Virus record (IMG/VR): IMGVR_UViG_3300035703_000126
Coordinates: 1-52,994 of that record
Length of the DNA stretch: 52,994 nt
Source: a virus
Direction: 5' to 3' (one strand)
Each line of letters opens with the position of its first letter. The stretch's first letter is position 1. This document shows, one piece after another, positions 40,401 through 47,545 of this stretch. The position numbers were made by a program, and so were the translations under genes. A model generated the notes under the pieces. The model saw only the letters and a list, made by a program, of their open reading frames with translations, ran no database searches and was not told where the DNA came from.

Positions 40401-43400
40401 GGAGACACCGGGAAGCCTGTGGCGATCCGCACCATCATGAATGCTCTGGAGCAGGCGGTATCCCTGCTCGGCAATGAAGTGCCGATTCGCGTCGGAAAAA
40501 TGTCGCAACGAACGGCACTCGGCATCTTCAAGGTTCACGATGAAGTCGCGCGCATCCGAGAAGCCAACGACCTTGAAACGGCCGCTCATGAAATGGGACA
40601 CGCCATCGACAAGTTGATCAATGGCTGGCCTAAGGGTGGACCGTGGAAAACGCCGCGAGTGCAAAAGCTGGTGCAGGATGAACTGACAGCAATCGGCCGA
40701 TCCCTCTACGTCGATACCGCGCCAACCGGAGGATACAAGCGCGAAGGCTGGGCGGAGTTTGCCCGGCTGTGGCTGACTGATCCGGAGTCGGCCGCGAAAT
40801 TTGCCCCACATACGTCGGAGTGGTATCGAGACACATTTGAGAAGGCGTATCCGAAAGCCGCTGCGGCTCTGCGGGAAGTGCAAGGCATGATTACGAAATG
40901 GAGAGAGCAGGGAGCGAAAGCACGACAGAGTACGGCGATCATCGACACCGGCAGTGTTCCGCAGAGAGTTGAGCGCATTAAAAAGTGGGCAAAGCACGCC
41001 GTCAGCATGGAAGCCCATATCGAGATGCTGGAGCCGCTGTGGGGTTTGGCCAGAGAAGCCGAGAAGCGAACTGGCAGGGAGCTGGCTGCGACAGACGATC
41101 CATACGCTATCGCGGATGCCTTGCGGATGGTTCATCATGCGCGAGTCGAGACATGGGTTCGGCACGGCATGACCGACCTGGCCGGAATGCCGACAGGAGT
41201 GAAACCGCTCAGTGACGTCGGAAAGCTGATTCCAGAACAAGAGCGGAACGACTTTGTGCTGTATTTGTGGGCGAGACGGGCACTGGCCTTGATTCTCGAT
41301 CCCCGTGGCCCGCGAAATCCCGGCATGTCGCTCAACGAAGCGGAATACCTCATCGCCGAGCTTGATAACCCGCGATTCCGGGAAGCGGCGCAGATCGTGT
41401 ACGACTGGAATGATGGCGTTCTGGATTACGCGGCTTCTGCCAGTCCAGTGTTCGCTGATGTTGTTCAACGAATCCGTGCGCGTGATCCCGGCGCATACAT
41501 TCCTCTTGCCCGATACTTCCGGGAACTCGATGAGATTTACAGCCGGAGCGGTGGCGGCAACGACATGATGGGCACGTTGATGGGCAAGTTGCGAGGGTCC
41601 GGCCGGGAAATCAAAGACCCGATTCCGCAGATGATCGCCAACGCCACAAAGATGGCGCACGCGGCGCATGACCGCATGATTCTGGACGCGATTCAAAAGC
41701 TGTCCGCGAACGTGCAGGGGCTGGGGAAGTACATCGAGAAAGTGCCGCGCGATAAAGTTCCGGCGGCGGCCGTGTCCGTCGAGGAACTTCTGCGGACACT
41801 GGAAAAGAAACTGTCGGAGCAGGAAATCGACATGACACTGACTCGTTACGACGAGCCAGTTGAGAAAGAAGACCTTCAGGATCTGATTGGCGAGACAGTC
41901 ACGTTCTTTACGACGGCAATCAATCCGTCAGGTCCGTATCCGATCATGCCGATGTATGACGCGACAACGAAGAAGATTGAGTGGTTCTATCTCAACGGCA
42001 ACCTGTATCACGCACTTGGCGCCATCGAGATGGCGGGGCTTCCAATGATTGGAGGGTTCAATCTACTGGCTCCGCTGGCCGCATTGAATCGACTGCGGAA
42101 AGCGGGAACTGTCGGCTTGCGAGCGGCATTCCAGTTGTTCACAAACCCGACTCGCGATCTTCAGACACTGCTTCAGAACACGCAGTCGCGGGCGACTCTA
42201 CCTAAAGTCGCATGGGAGTACGCACGCCAGACTCTAGGTGCCGCATGGAATCTCCTGCCAGGAACCCAGCCGACATCGGCAATGCAGTTCTGGAGAAACG
42301 CGGGCGGGCATGTCGCGCAGATGCTTGGCGAAGATACAGCACGCACACGAGAGTTAGGCAGTGAGGTGTTCGGTAAGAAGTTCAGCCGGCGACTGCTGCC
42401 GTCGAACTGGTGGAGCAACGTCAAAGACGCATACGACATTTACAAGGACATCGTCCAGATTCCGGAAGCAACAGCCCGCGCCACTGAGGTGCAGTTGCTG
42501 ATGGACGAAATGGGCATCAAACCTGGGGACCGCATCACGCTGGAGCAATCCCTGCGGCTGCTGACGGCGGGCAAGAAGGTTACGGTGGACTTCAGCGCCG
42601 CCGGCGAGTTTGCGCGGGTCTGGAATCAGCTCGCTCCGTTTTACAACGTCGCCATTCAGGGACCGCGTTCTATGGTGCGAGCGGCGCAGAAGAACCCGTT
42701 TGTTTTCACCGTGCGACTGGCGCAGGTGGCTGCACTGTCCGCGCTGTTGTGGTGGCGGAATAAGGATGAGGAATGGTATCGCAAGCTGAACACACGGCTG
42801 AAGACGATGTACTGGAGCTTTCGATATGGCGATCAGGTCATACTGCTTCCCAAAGCATTCGAGAACGGTGTCGGAGTGGCCGGCTTTGTTGAGTCCATGC
42901 TGGATCAGCAGTACGGACAGAATCCTGAGGCCGTGACGGAGTGGTTTCACCAGTTTATGGAAACTGCCACCCCGAACTACATACCGGGCGTTGCCGATGA
43001 GGTTCTGGCTCAGGCGATGAATGAAGACCTGTTCTGGAAGACGCCGATTGAGTCGCCGGAATTGCAGCGCATGCCGCGTCATGAGCGATTTAATGAGTAC
43101 ACGTCAGGCGTGGCAAAGTGGCTCGGCAAAACCATGAAGTGGTCGCCAGCTCGCATTGATCACGCTTTGCGCGGCATTGCGGGACCAATGGCTGGAGATG
43201 TGACGAGAACACTTGATGAGATTGTCGGAGTCAGCACGAAGCGAACGAGAGAGTGGGAGCCGGCAGACCTTCCGGTGATCGGTAAGGCGTTTCAACGTGG
43301 CGGAATCCACGGAACCCGCACGGCGAACATTGACAGGCTGTATGAGCGGCGAGCGGAAATGAACCTGCGGTCAAACAGTAAGGAGAACCCGGAAACGCCA

Positions 43401-43796
43401 CAGCAGCGACAGCAACGGCTGATGTTGAATGATGCCGCAGAGGCGGTGTCGGATATCTATCAGGCGCGGCGACAAATGGAAAAGACAGAAGATCGCGGCA
43501 AGGCGACTGATGAAGCGGATCGTATCGCGACTGATGCGCTGAAACGCCTTGAGTCCGGGACGCTGCCGCCGGAGCGCATCGCCATCCTGGTCGAGAACGC
43601 CATCTCTGAGGGGAAGTCCGAGAAGGCTCAGCAGGAGTCCCGCGAGGCACTGCTGATCCTCAAGCAGTCAGGGCTGTCCGCGCGGGAAATCACACAGGCC
43701 TACACGAAGAAGAAGCGAGCGGACAAGGAGCGTGTTCTGCCGTCGAACCTCAACAGGCTGAGGCTGCGGCTGTCGCGAACGAAGGCCGAAGAATGA
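34446..43796 (+). CDS. Giant polyvalent protein (3116 aa)
   Basis: The largest gene in the window. In order: residues ~200-450 hydrophobic and Ala/Gly-rich, like membrane-active cores; ~608-690 a sigma-70 region-2-like segment (DADVDDLTGKVLDVVATQF, PERGNLRNYARKLAKNARTT); ~811-872 an FtsK-gamma-like winged helix (RPLYDRAVDFAVGKGVVST, LQREFGLGYTGAAQLIDQM); ~915-985 a block common in polyvalent proteins, ending VRQAVARGDEVDPQVLADYP; ~1250-1560 long charged coiled coils; a metallopeptidase motif AAHEMGHAID (H2048, E2049, H2052) with a downstream EGWAEFARLW likely giving the third ligand; and a C-terminal ~1000 residues of large-polyvalent-protein LPD38-like sequence (VTVDFSAAGEFARVWNQLAP, FYNVAIQGPRSM). 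Such proteins enter the host with the DNA. Translation couples to the gene before. Confidence 0.75.
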   Translation: MSRLSLSGLADLYPERQQGQPARDYRMQPQPGGRPLSVGGYDLVSPDMRDTAAQDAAIAEQARRADAQQKELDRLSWWERFKNIGARLGAGMNPDAQVSPAEMPLPDPQAEAARIMEEQRKEQVRKSSPYYQQALIELQAEDRLKRLDAQYQREADERLKGVGLPRIGLRPGQQPPTMGQAMAEEIAQRTREDRARESGYQYETGALAEDPFGRTQMRSGTPGESPQYPLLRDIGMGLRNAGGALGSVALRMFGSDDLANQAQAYIEGQRMRQEQERTGDRFPSMTRAAAGATESAATLLGASAVGGMPAVIATYGAEAFDQGLYDAKQAGLVGNDQLRYAAGEAAIASLVSPIMDRLGMSGVEKAAMAQRVANRTMRNAFGNLAKTEAGEFGQELLELSLSSALQAETGVDPQALELSTFMPRVADTALTTMLTVGAVESPNIAAAVDRFIREPSRKNYAGLPEEIRAPLGDTVKSSADRQRLAEQLIANQTPPQTEPLETARNRSKPEEALQPGVTSPPGPSAGSPQLPMGTPGVQPEDQGVPSQVPVLSPGEEVIVDEERMQRGPEGRQREVVAPPVPDPTEQAGGIPVAAEPAAAPAETAPAQWMLTPEDTAIAERAIRDVIRAGKPRIQDADVDDLTGKVLDVVATQFSPERGNLRNYARKLAKNARTTFMRERQRGPEQMPEGVTDSGAVDPAIEAQINERARAEGIDINVPEVPDVPQVGNAPPQPDPGQAATDMPKIRANNVWVGQSGPVRINSTKGGLVTFKPVGAAGEPQTLPENEFRQQYTPRGATQPPAQPVEPVTTERPLYDRAVDFAVGKGVVSTGMLQREFGLGYTGAAQLIDQMTDSGVIAPSTGAQERKVLLTSAPQAVAPPAQPSVPPTEQPQQAGLQTPSPQPVDTIAGRMDLTEFETKGYAPEQVTRQDWINLQRAERRRLGQPEESGTQYAPFADYEEFHRDAVRQAVARGDEVDPQVLADYPDLAPASSAVEPEKTIGQQAEPESQPTPAISFEQFADAMERSERGAKRDGSLVSFGDLRRETGLSKPDFDATVLRFKAEGKLNLHTDDFPGNRTAEERERFIPTKTERGDTYFLGASISETARDELARQPAATPQATPEATPAPPAESPQKPVKPRTPGKPLNRTQKDAALRHHFTPGKIVPSYSGQDRVIAFNPGGPESTWSVDVQAVDESGTPIEGEVVRRHGTEPDAKTLLKAYDDLVASQQATARPTEPEAKPARKRKESPEREPYRRTTDASPEGRALLRSQTEAYRDRITELEPRLKDARKRLANTRSNAHKKRGEIQTEINEIENEIGRWRRMEQKAADEYRRAAIEDAMEDPKSDLHRQAGLRELAMLDFREAERRGADAREKRDRGSYDAAMKQMSSLEDRIRAMDHDLEAGFSQIAIERHGDALTPNEIASVASLSKYDFNVDSRGTPESVIDSRAEEQIAGRKNNVSLADISGLPEDDRQRLEKQIEDDLRKKEWHETVTRVRNEASEIARTAREESQKRKAKEAQEAAEEKRKSDIAEAKEKYAQRKSSSTELRYWKQLKERASKIKTQKDVSGKYGDDAVKGDAVGETWLIYAAGKGDYVLIHRPSGIGVTHATNPSNAKQLILMLEDAGIDMSKYETADSIPADVAKLAGQIVRAWDNEDFQQITDDGKRGDILSRVQKPDVGVKFDIEVDAADVESAKKIGSKSAEQRLREFVREVPEFGYNPVFTVDDNKRLVFKDGFKFALNPELFGIDADILEPGFRVAVNLEDIGIARPTAAEVVKDVLSREFKVTKSGPSVFAVKPLDKPDGPAVVVRQGSGEEWIAGTGSDAPHYARVEQLLKGIPWRESEQVAKNDKAADADAQESLPPVVAAPYKDDFARILPVLDRQVRAEISPNKQKTIAISHMDGEPPAIQRAIAERLQQIAPDAVRSAIAQPKSVPIGMMAHFRAVTTELDSERPGGSSAVGMPAKSSKPVPAVPRDMPLLLPPAGDTGKPVAIRTIMNALEQAVSLLGNEVPIRVGKMSQRTALGIFKVHDEVARIREANDLETAAHEMGHAIDKLINGWPKGGPWKTPRVQKLVQDELTAIGRSLYVDTAPTGGYKREGWAEFARLWLTDPESAAKFAPHTSEWYRDTFEKAYPKAAAALREVQGMITKWREQGAKARQSTAIIDTGSVPQRVERIKKWAKHAVSMEAHIEMLEPLWGLAREAEKRTGRELAATDDPYAIADALRMVHHARVETWVRHGMTDLAGMPTGVKPLSDVGKLIPEQERNDFVLYLWARRALALILDPRGPRNPGMSLNEAEYLIAELDNPRFREAAQIVYDWNDGVLDYAASASPVFADVVQRIRARDPGAYIPLARYFRELDEIYSRSGGGNDMMGTLMGKLRGSGREIKDPIPQMIANATKMAHAAHDRMILDAIQKLSANVQGLGKYIEKVPRDKVPAAAVSVEELLRTLEKKLSEQEIDMTLTRYDEPVEKEDLQDLIGETVTFFTTAINPSGPYPIMPMYDATTKKIEWFYLNGNLYHALGAIEMAGLPMIGGFNLLAPLAALNRLRKAGTVGLRAAFQLFTNPTRDLQTLLQNTQSRATLPKVAWEYARQTLGAAWNLLPGTQPTSAMQFWRNAGGHVAQMLGEDTARTRELGSEVFGKKFSRRLLPSNWWSNVKDAYDIYKDIVQIPEATARATEVQLLMDEMGIKPGDRITLEQSLRLLTAGKKVTVDFSAAGEFARVWNQLAPFYNVAIQGPRSMVRAAQKNPFVFTVRLAQVAALSALLWWRNKDEEWYRKLNTRLKTMYWSFRYGDQVILLPKAFENGVGVAGFVESMLDQQYGQNPEAVTEWFHQFMETATPNYIPGVADEVLAQAMNEDLFWKTPIESPELQRMPRHERFNEYTSGVAKWLGKTMKWSPARIDHALRGIAGPMAGDVTRTLDEIVGVSTKRTREWEPADLPVIGKAFQRGGIHGTRTANIDRLYERRAEMNLRSNSKENPETPQQRQQRLMLNDAAEAVSDIYQARRQMEKTEDRGKATDEADRIATDALKRLESGTLPPERIAILVENAISEGKSEKAQQESREALLILKQSGLSAREITQAYTKKKRADKERVLPSNLNRLRLRLSRTKAEE

Positions 43797-43801
43797 CAAA
43801 A

Positions 43802-43837
43802 GCCACCCCGGCTGCTGGCTGTTACAACCGGGGTGGC
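43802..43837. terminator. Rho-independent-like terminator, better on the minus strand
   Basis: GCCACCCCGG (43802-43811) pairs perfectly with CCGGGGTGGC (43828-43837). On the minus strand the stem is followed by TTTTGTC, a fair U-tract; on the plus strand only by CTTCACC. It lies just after the giant gene's stop and just after a minus-strand ORF stop (43840), so it can serve both directions. Confidence 0.75.
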
Positions 43838-43839
43838 CT

Positions 43840-44013
43840 TCACCACGAAGACGCCACAAGGCGACTGACATACGCAGATTGCACGACAAACTCTTTGATG
43901 TCAACTCCATCCTGCCTACCATTCACAGCATGGCCCAGCCGAACGACGGGCAGGTCGATTGAGCAGGGGCACTCTAACAGCACATCGAGGTTCTGAAATG
44001 GATGCCGTGACAT
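43840..44013 (-). CDS. Small minus-strand ORF, unknown
   Basis: The 57-residue frame from ATG 44013 (MSRHPFQNLDVLLECPCSID, then LPVVRLGHAVNGRQDGVDIK) ends two bases before the hairpin that has a T-run in this direction. GGAG lies about 12 bases upstream of the ATG. Its ATG overlaps the PAS gene's ATG on the opposite strand (shared CATG), leaving no space for a promoter between them, so one of the two starts may be misplaced. Function unknown. Confidence 0.4.
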   Translation of the reverse strand: MSRHPFQNLDVLLECPCSIDLPVVRLGHAVNGRQDGVDIKEFVVQSAYVSRLVASSW

Positions 44014-44605
44014 GCCGTGGCTCAACTCCGCGTCGCTGGACGTACTCCGATTCTGGATCAGAGAAACGCCGTGCCCGATGCTCGTCGTTGCTCAGGACTC
44101 ACGAATCCTCTGGTGTAACCCTGCCTTCGAGCACCTCTGCGACTACTCACTCGTTGAGTTCACCCGACCAGACGCCCCGGTCAATATCGACTCGCTCATT
44201 ACTGACCGCAGCGATTCTGATGCTTATCGCAGTCTCGTTACAGACTGTCTGTCGGGCTTTCGACCCCACTTCCAGCTCACACTGAGCCTCCGTCGAAAGA
44301 ACGCGGCCAGCGTCACAGCCATCGCGCACTTCCTGCGTGTTCCATCGCAAGGCGACATGCAATACAGCATCGTCACGCTCTACCCACTCGAAAAAGCAGC
44401 CACGGAAGTGTTATCCGAACTACAGGCAATCCGCGCCGCTCTGGACTCTTCTACCGGAGTCCAGTTCAGCAAGCTGGTGGAGTGGGCGGATAAGAATCCC
44501 CGCAAGGCCGCGTTGCTCATTCTCATCGTCTGCGGAGCCATCTTCGGGACCAGTTTCTTCGACATCGCGCAGAGAGCGCTCAGCATTCTGCGCGCTTCCG
44601 AATAA
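44012..44605 (+). CDS. PAS-domain protein with C-terminal membrane anchor
   Basis: A 197-residue protein. Residues ~15-125 form a PAS domain: PMLVVAQDSRILWCNPAFEH, LCDYSLVEF, then FRPHFQLTLSLRRKNAA and VTAIAHFLRV. A coiled linker (EVLSELQAIRAALDSS) leads to a transmembrane helix at ~166-184 (AALLILIVCGAIFGTSFFDI). PAS domains sense small molecules, redox or light. Here no kinase, cyclase or HTH output domain is attached, so signalling would be through the linker or partner proteins. PAS proteins are rare in phages, suggesting acquisition from a host. Confidence 0.7.
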   Translation: MPWLNSASLDVLRFWIRETPCPMLVVAQDSRILWCNPAFEHLCDYSLVEFTRPDAPVNIDSLITDRSDSDAYRSLVTDCLSGFRPHFQLTLSLRRKNAASVTAIAHFLRVPSQGDMQYSIVTLYPLEKAATEVLSELQAIRAALDSSTGVQFSKLVEWADKNPRKAALLILIVCGAIFGTSFFDIAQRALSILRASE

Positions 44606-44701
44606 ATTGAGCCGGTCTGACATTGATCCTCTTTCGCATCGCGATAACCTGCCGATCCTGTATCCGGGGGGATTCAACGCTGAAGGGGAGAGGATCACAT
44701 C

Positions 44702-45457
44702 ATGCCCGACGCGGTCATCTACAGCCGCTTCTCGCCGCGGCCGGAAAAGGCCGGCGATCAGGAACTCAAAGCCCGCGCCGAAGACGCAGCCACGATCCAG
44801 CAGCAGATCGACGCCTGCCGGCGATACTGCGACATGAAGGGCTTCACAGTCACTCAGGTCATTCGCGATCCGGAAACATCAGCCCGGCACACGAAGCTCT
44901 TCGAGCGACCCGGCGGATCAGCACTGCTCGAACTGCCGCCAGGCACGCACATCGTCGCCGCCAAGCTCGACAGGCTCTTCCGTAACACGATCGACGGACT
45001 GTCCTCGATGTCCACGCTGCGGCGGAATGGACTCACGCTGCACCTCGCCGATCAGGGTGGATGCACGATCGACACCAACACCGCCATCGGGGAACTCATC
45101 ACCACGATGCTGCTCAGCGTCGCCGCCTTCGAGCCGCGACAGACAGCCGAACGGGTCAGCAAGGGAATGCGCTACCGCCAGAACACGCTTCGCCAGCGCA
45201 TGTCCGCCAACGTCCCGTTCGGATTCAGGCTCTGCCCGGACACCAATCTACTGATCGACGACGAACACGAACGGCAGCTCATGAAACGCTGCCATGCCCT
45301 TCGCAAGCAGGGCTTCTCCCTTCGGGAGATCATCGCAATCCTCGTCAGGGACGGCGACGAGAAATGCCGCGGGAAACAGTGGCACCCCAACACGATCCAG
45401 CGGCTGATCGAAGCGCACGAGAAGCATCTGGTCCCAGCAGGAGCAGCATCGGCATGA
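44702..45457 (+). CDS. Serine recombinase / resolvase-integrase
   Basis: A 251-residue protein with GGGGAGAGG upstream. The N-terminal catalytic domain has AVIYSRFSP (catalytic S8, followed by R9), a regulatory helix around QQQIDACRRYCDMKGF, and AAKLDRLFRN, the conserved DRLxR segment; the E-helix region follows (IGELITTMLLSVAAFE). The C-terminal ~90 residues (VPFGFRLCPDTNLLIDDEHE, LREIIAILV) form the recombinase DNA-binding part, ending in WHPNTIQRLI. It is short for a large serine integrase but has the recombinase domain. It would integrate, excise or invert phage DNA by cut-and-rotate strand exchange. att sites could not be identified. Confidence 0.85.
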   Translation: MPDAVIYSRFSPRPEKAGDQELKARAEDAATIQQQIDACRRYCDMKGFTVTQVIRDPETSARHTKLFERPGGSALLELPPGTHIVAAKLDRLFRNTIDGLSSMSTLRRNGLTLHLADQGGCTIDTNTAIGELITTMLLSVAAFEPRQTAERVSKGMRYRQNTLRQRMSANVPFGFRLCPDTNLLIDDEHERQLMKRCHALRKQGFSLREIIAILVRDGDEKCRGKQWHPNTIQRLIEAHEKHLVPAGAASA

Positions 45458-45864
45458 ACTACAACGGTATTTTCATTCCCGCGTGTATCGCCATCATCGC
45501 CGCAACGGCAGACGCGGAGGCTCCTCCGCCGCGAGGCATTACAACCACGGCGAAGGTCGTCAGAGTCCTCGACGGGGACACGCTCGATGTCGCGGTCACA
45601 ACGATCGTCCGCGTCAGAATCAAAGACTGCTGGGCGCCGGAGTCTCGCACAAAAGACCTGGCCGAAAAGGCCAGAGGAATCGCCGCGCGAGACAATCTGA
45701 AGTCGCTGCTTCCAGTGGACTCCACAGTCACGATCCACATCCCGACAACAGGCCGGCTGATGGATTCGCTCACACTCGAACGAGTCGTCGCGGATGTCTG
45801 GAAGGACTCTGACAAAGTCGCGGACCTGCAGATTGAAGCAGGACACGCGCGGCCATCGAAGTGA
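45454..45864 (+). CDS. Secreted SNase-like nuclease
   Basis: A 136-residue protein starting at ATG 45454, overlapping the recombinase stop. Residues 1-22 are a probable signal peptide (IFIPACIAIIAATADAEA). The SNase core follows: VVRVLDGDTLDVAV, VRVRIKDCWAPESR with APE, and a helix KARGIAARDNLKSLLP; later SLTLERVVADVWKDSD and LQIEAGHARPSK match the end of the family. The catalytic Arg and Glu pattern is partly recognisable. It may degrade host or competing DNA outside the cytoplasm. Confidence 0.72.
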   Translation: MNYNGIFIPACIAIIAATADAEAPPPRGITTTAKVVRVLDGDTLDVAVTTIVRVRIKDCWAPESRTKDLAEKARGIAARDNLKSLLPVDSTVTIHIPTTGRLMDSLTLERVVADVWKDSDKVADLQIEAGHARPSK

Positions 45865-45907
45865 CCGCTACCAGCGCCTCATTCGCTACGCTCTGAGGCA
45901 CGACACA

Positions 45908-45921
45908 GCCCCTGACGGGGC
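45908..45921 (+). terminator. Short GC hairpin with T-rich tail
   Basis: GCCCC-TGAC-GGGGC followed by AGGTCGTTTTGCTTTG. It lies about 45 bases after the SNase stop and before the convergent minus-strand block, where a terminator is expected; stem short, so modest confidence. Confidence 0.45.
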
Positions 45922-46011
45922 AGGTCGTTTTGCTTTGCTCCTGAGGTGGGCGCAGCTCTCGCTTCGACGGTGCGAATTGTCATCACAGGCTGTCATTCGT
46001 CAAGCCCGGAA

Positions 46012-46353
46012 TCATCCCCGCGTCATCTTCAGGAACTCGCCCGCTGAGGCCGGCACGGTGAAGCCGAAGATTTCCTTGAACCGTCGCGCGGACTCCGGAT
46101 CGCTGCCGATGAACTTCAGGATCGCACTCAGCAGCTTCAGCATCTCCAGCCACTTCCCGTTCAGGAACCGCACTCCGCTGCCGAGTGCCAGGCTGCCGGC
46201 CGACAGAGCGGCATACGTTCCGACGTAGGTGGCATACGGTCCGCTCGCCGACACGTTGCCCTCAAGCTGGATATGCGACGCGCCCGCCAGACCGCCGAAC
46301 AACGCCGCCAGAATCTGCAGAATCAGCGGCAACAGTTGAATCAGAAACGCCAT
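46012..46353 (-). CDS. Holin-like membrane protein
   Basis: A 113-residue protein with GGAG upstream of ATG 46353. The N-terminus is a long hydrophobic helix (MAFLIQLLPLILQILAALF) and a second weaker one covers ~45-60 (GTYAALSAGSLALG). The rest is soluble and helical (MLKLLSAILKFIGSDPE) with a basic end. Size and topology fit a holin-like protein that would permeabilise the inner membrane, but the assignment rests only on topology and on its place at the end of the exit block. Confidence 0.5.
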   Translation of the reverse strand: MAFLIQLLPLILQILAALFGGLAGASHIQLEGNVSASGPYATYVGTYAALSAGSLALGSGVRFLNGKWLEMLKLLSAILKFIGSDPESARRFKEIFGFTVPASAGEFLKMTRG

Positions 46354-46377
46354 GACCTGGGACTCCTTGCCCTGTGG

Positions 46378-46917
46378 TTACTTCACCCCGACCTCACGCA
46401 GTGCCTGCTGAGCTGTCGGACCGCCCGACTGCCACATCTGCGGCGCCCACGTTCTTCCGCGATACCGGATCGTCGGATACGACTCCGCCGGCTCACCCTT
46501 CACAACCCGCACCGTGTAGCCCAGCGCTCGGAAATCCGCGACCGCCAGATCGCACGCCAGGCAGCCATCCATCGACAACACCTCGATCACCGGCTTCTCG
46601 AACTCCGACGCCGAACGCAGAGGACGAGGATCGACACGAATCTGCGGCAACTCAGGCATGTTCCCGAAACGGTTTTCGGCAACACCGGAGCACCCACAGC
46701 CAGCCTTCCCGCAGCCGCATTCGCAGGTGTCAGCCGCCGGTGAACCGCCCCCCTCGTTGACGATCCGCCGCGTCTCCTTCACCTCGACCTGCAACTGGAT
46801 CGGGATCACCGTCGCAGCCACCGCGCCACCACCGCCCTCCGGCGGATTCACTCGCGGGATGAACGCCCCGCCGTTACAGCCGGCAAGAGCCAGCACCATC
46901 AGACTGATCCATCGCAT
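46378..46917 (-). CDS. Thioredoxin-like lipoprotein
   Basis: A 179-residue protein. A lipobox LALAGC (lipidated C14) follows a short signal peptide. Residues 65-76 are unusually Cys/Gly-rich (TCECGCGKAGCGCSG), possibly binding metal. The C-terminal half has a thioredoxin/glutaredoxin-like strand and CxxC: VIEVLSMDGCLACDLAVADF (C119, C122), then YTVRVVKGEPAESYPTIRYR with the cis-Pro-like segment. It would sit in the periplasm, anchored to a membrane, and might reduce or isomerise disulphides, or bind metal. Its position suggests a role near host exit or superinfection defence. Confidence 0.65.
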   Translation of the reverse strand: MRWISLMVLALAGCNGGAFIPRVNPPEGGGGAVAATVIPIQLQVEVKETRRIVNEGGGSPAADTCECGCGKAGCGCSGVAENRFGNMPELPQIRVDPRPLRSASEFEKPVIEVLSMDGCLACDLAVADFRALGYTVRVVKGEPAESYPTIRYRGRTWAPQMWQSGGPTAQQALREVGVK

Positions 46918-47102
46918 GATTCGTCACTCCCTTTGAGTTTGTGCGCTACGGCATGGTACTCATTAACGATCTGGTCCAACTGTTCATACACATTGGCCGA
47001 CCAGATCAACACGCAACTGCAATCCGGATGCCTCGCACACTCAGCACGCACAAGTTGCCCCGCAATGATTGCATTAACAATCTGCTCTCCAACGGATGGC
47101 AT
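46899..47102 (-). CDS. Hypothetical protein
   Basis: A 67-residue protein: VGEQIVNAIIAGQLVRAECA, a Cys/His segment (RHPDCSCVLIW), then helical sequence (ANVYEQLDQIVNEYHAVAHK). AGGGAAGGG precedes ATG 47102. Its stop overlaps the lipoprotein start. A small metal-binding protein is possible; no family recognised. Confidence 0.5.
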   Translation of the reverse strand: MPSVGEQIVNAIIAGQLVRAECARHPDCSCVLIWSANVYEQLDQIVNEYHAVAHKLKGSDESCDGSV

Positions 47103-47159
47103 GTCATTGCCCTTCCCTCACACTATCCGCCCGTAAATCCGGCTCCGGATATCGTCTAG

Positions 47160-47540
47160 TTAGGTAAACCGAAAAAACTCCAGCACATAGCCAGCTTCCG
47201 CCTGCTCTTCTTGTTTGGCGTACTTGCCGCTTTTGAGCTTCCTCAGATACACGACGGACGGACTCTCTGCTTTCCAGAAAGGAGCTACAACCCGCAGTAG
47301 CTTTACTGTTTCATCGCCGTCGGAAAACTCCAAAATGCCTTCTCTCGTGTCCCACTCGTCACCAAATTTCTCTTCGAGCTTATCCTGAAAAAGCGCAACT
47401 GTTGCAATTTCCCATTTTTTCCTACGCACCTCAGCTTCGATAGCAGCCTCTACGGCGGCGTCGCGAAGCCGTTCCACGAGCTGTTCGTCTACCTCGAAAC
47501 TGACTCCACGCATGCTATACACGCTTCGTTTTTTGTTCAC
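47160..47540 (-). CDS. Cassette-borne hypothetical protein
   Basis: The 126-residue protein starts at GTG 47540 (MNKKRSVYSMRGVSFEVDEQ). It is helical and charged (RRKKWEIATVALFQDKLEEK), with a beta-rich second half (ETVKLLRVVAPFWK, SVVYLRKL). Local codons are more A/T-rich than the neighbours. On this strand the frame begins about six bases after GTTAGGC and its TAA stop lies within ACCTAAC, the classic start and end of an integron gene cassette. No family recognised; cassette cargo is often of unknown function. Confidence 0.6.
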   Translation of the reverse strand: MNKKRSVYSMRGVSFEVDEQLVERLRDAAVEAAIEAEVRRKKWEIATVALFQDKLEEKFGDEWDTREGILEFSDGDETVKLLRVVAPFWKAESPSVVYLRKLKSGKYAKQEEQAEAGYVLEFFRFT

Positions 47541-47545
47541 GGCAC

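Noticed and set aside
45794-46228. Plus-strand frame of 144 residues after the SNase gene
   Set aside because: Arg/Ser/Leu-rich without structure, and it overlaps the terminator-like hairpin and the opposite-strand holin-like gene.
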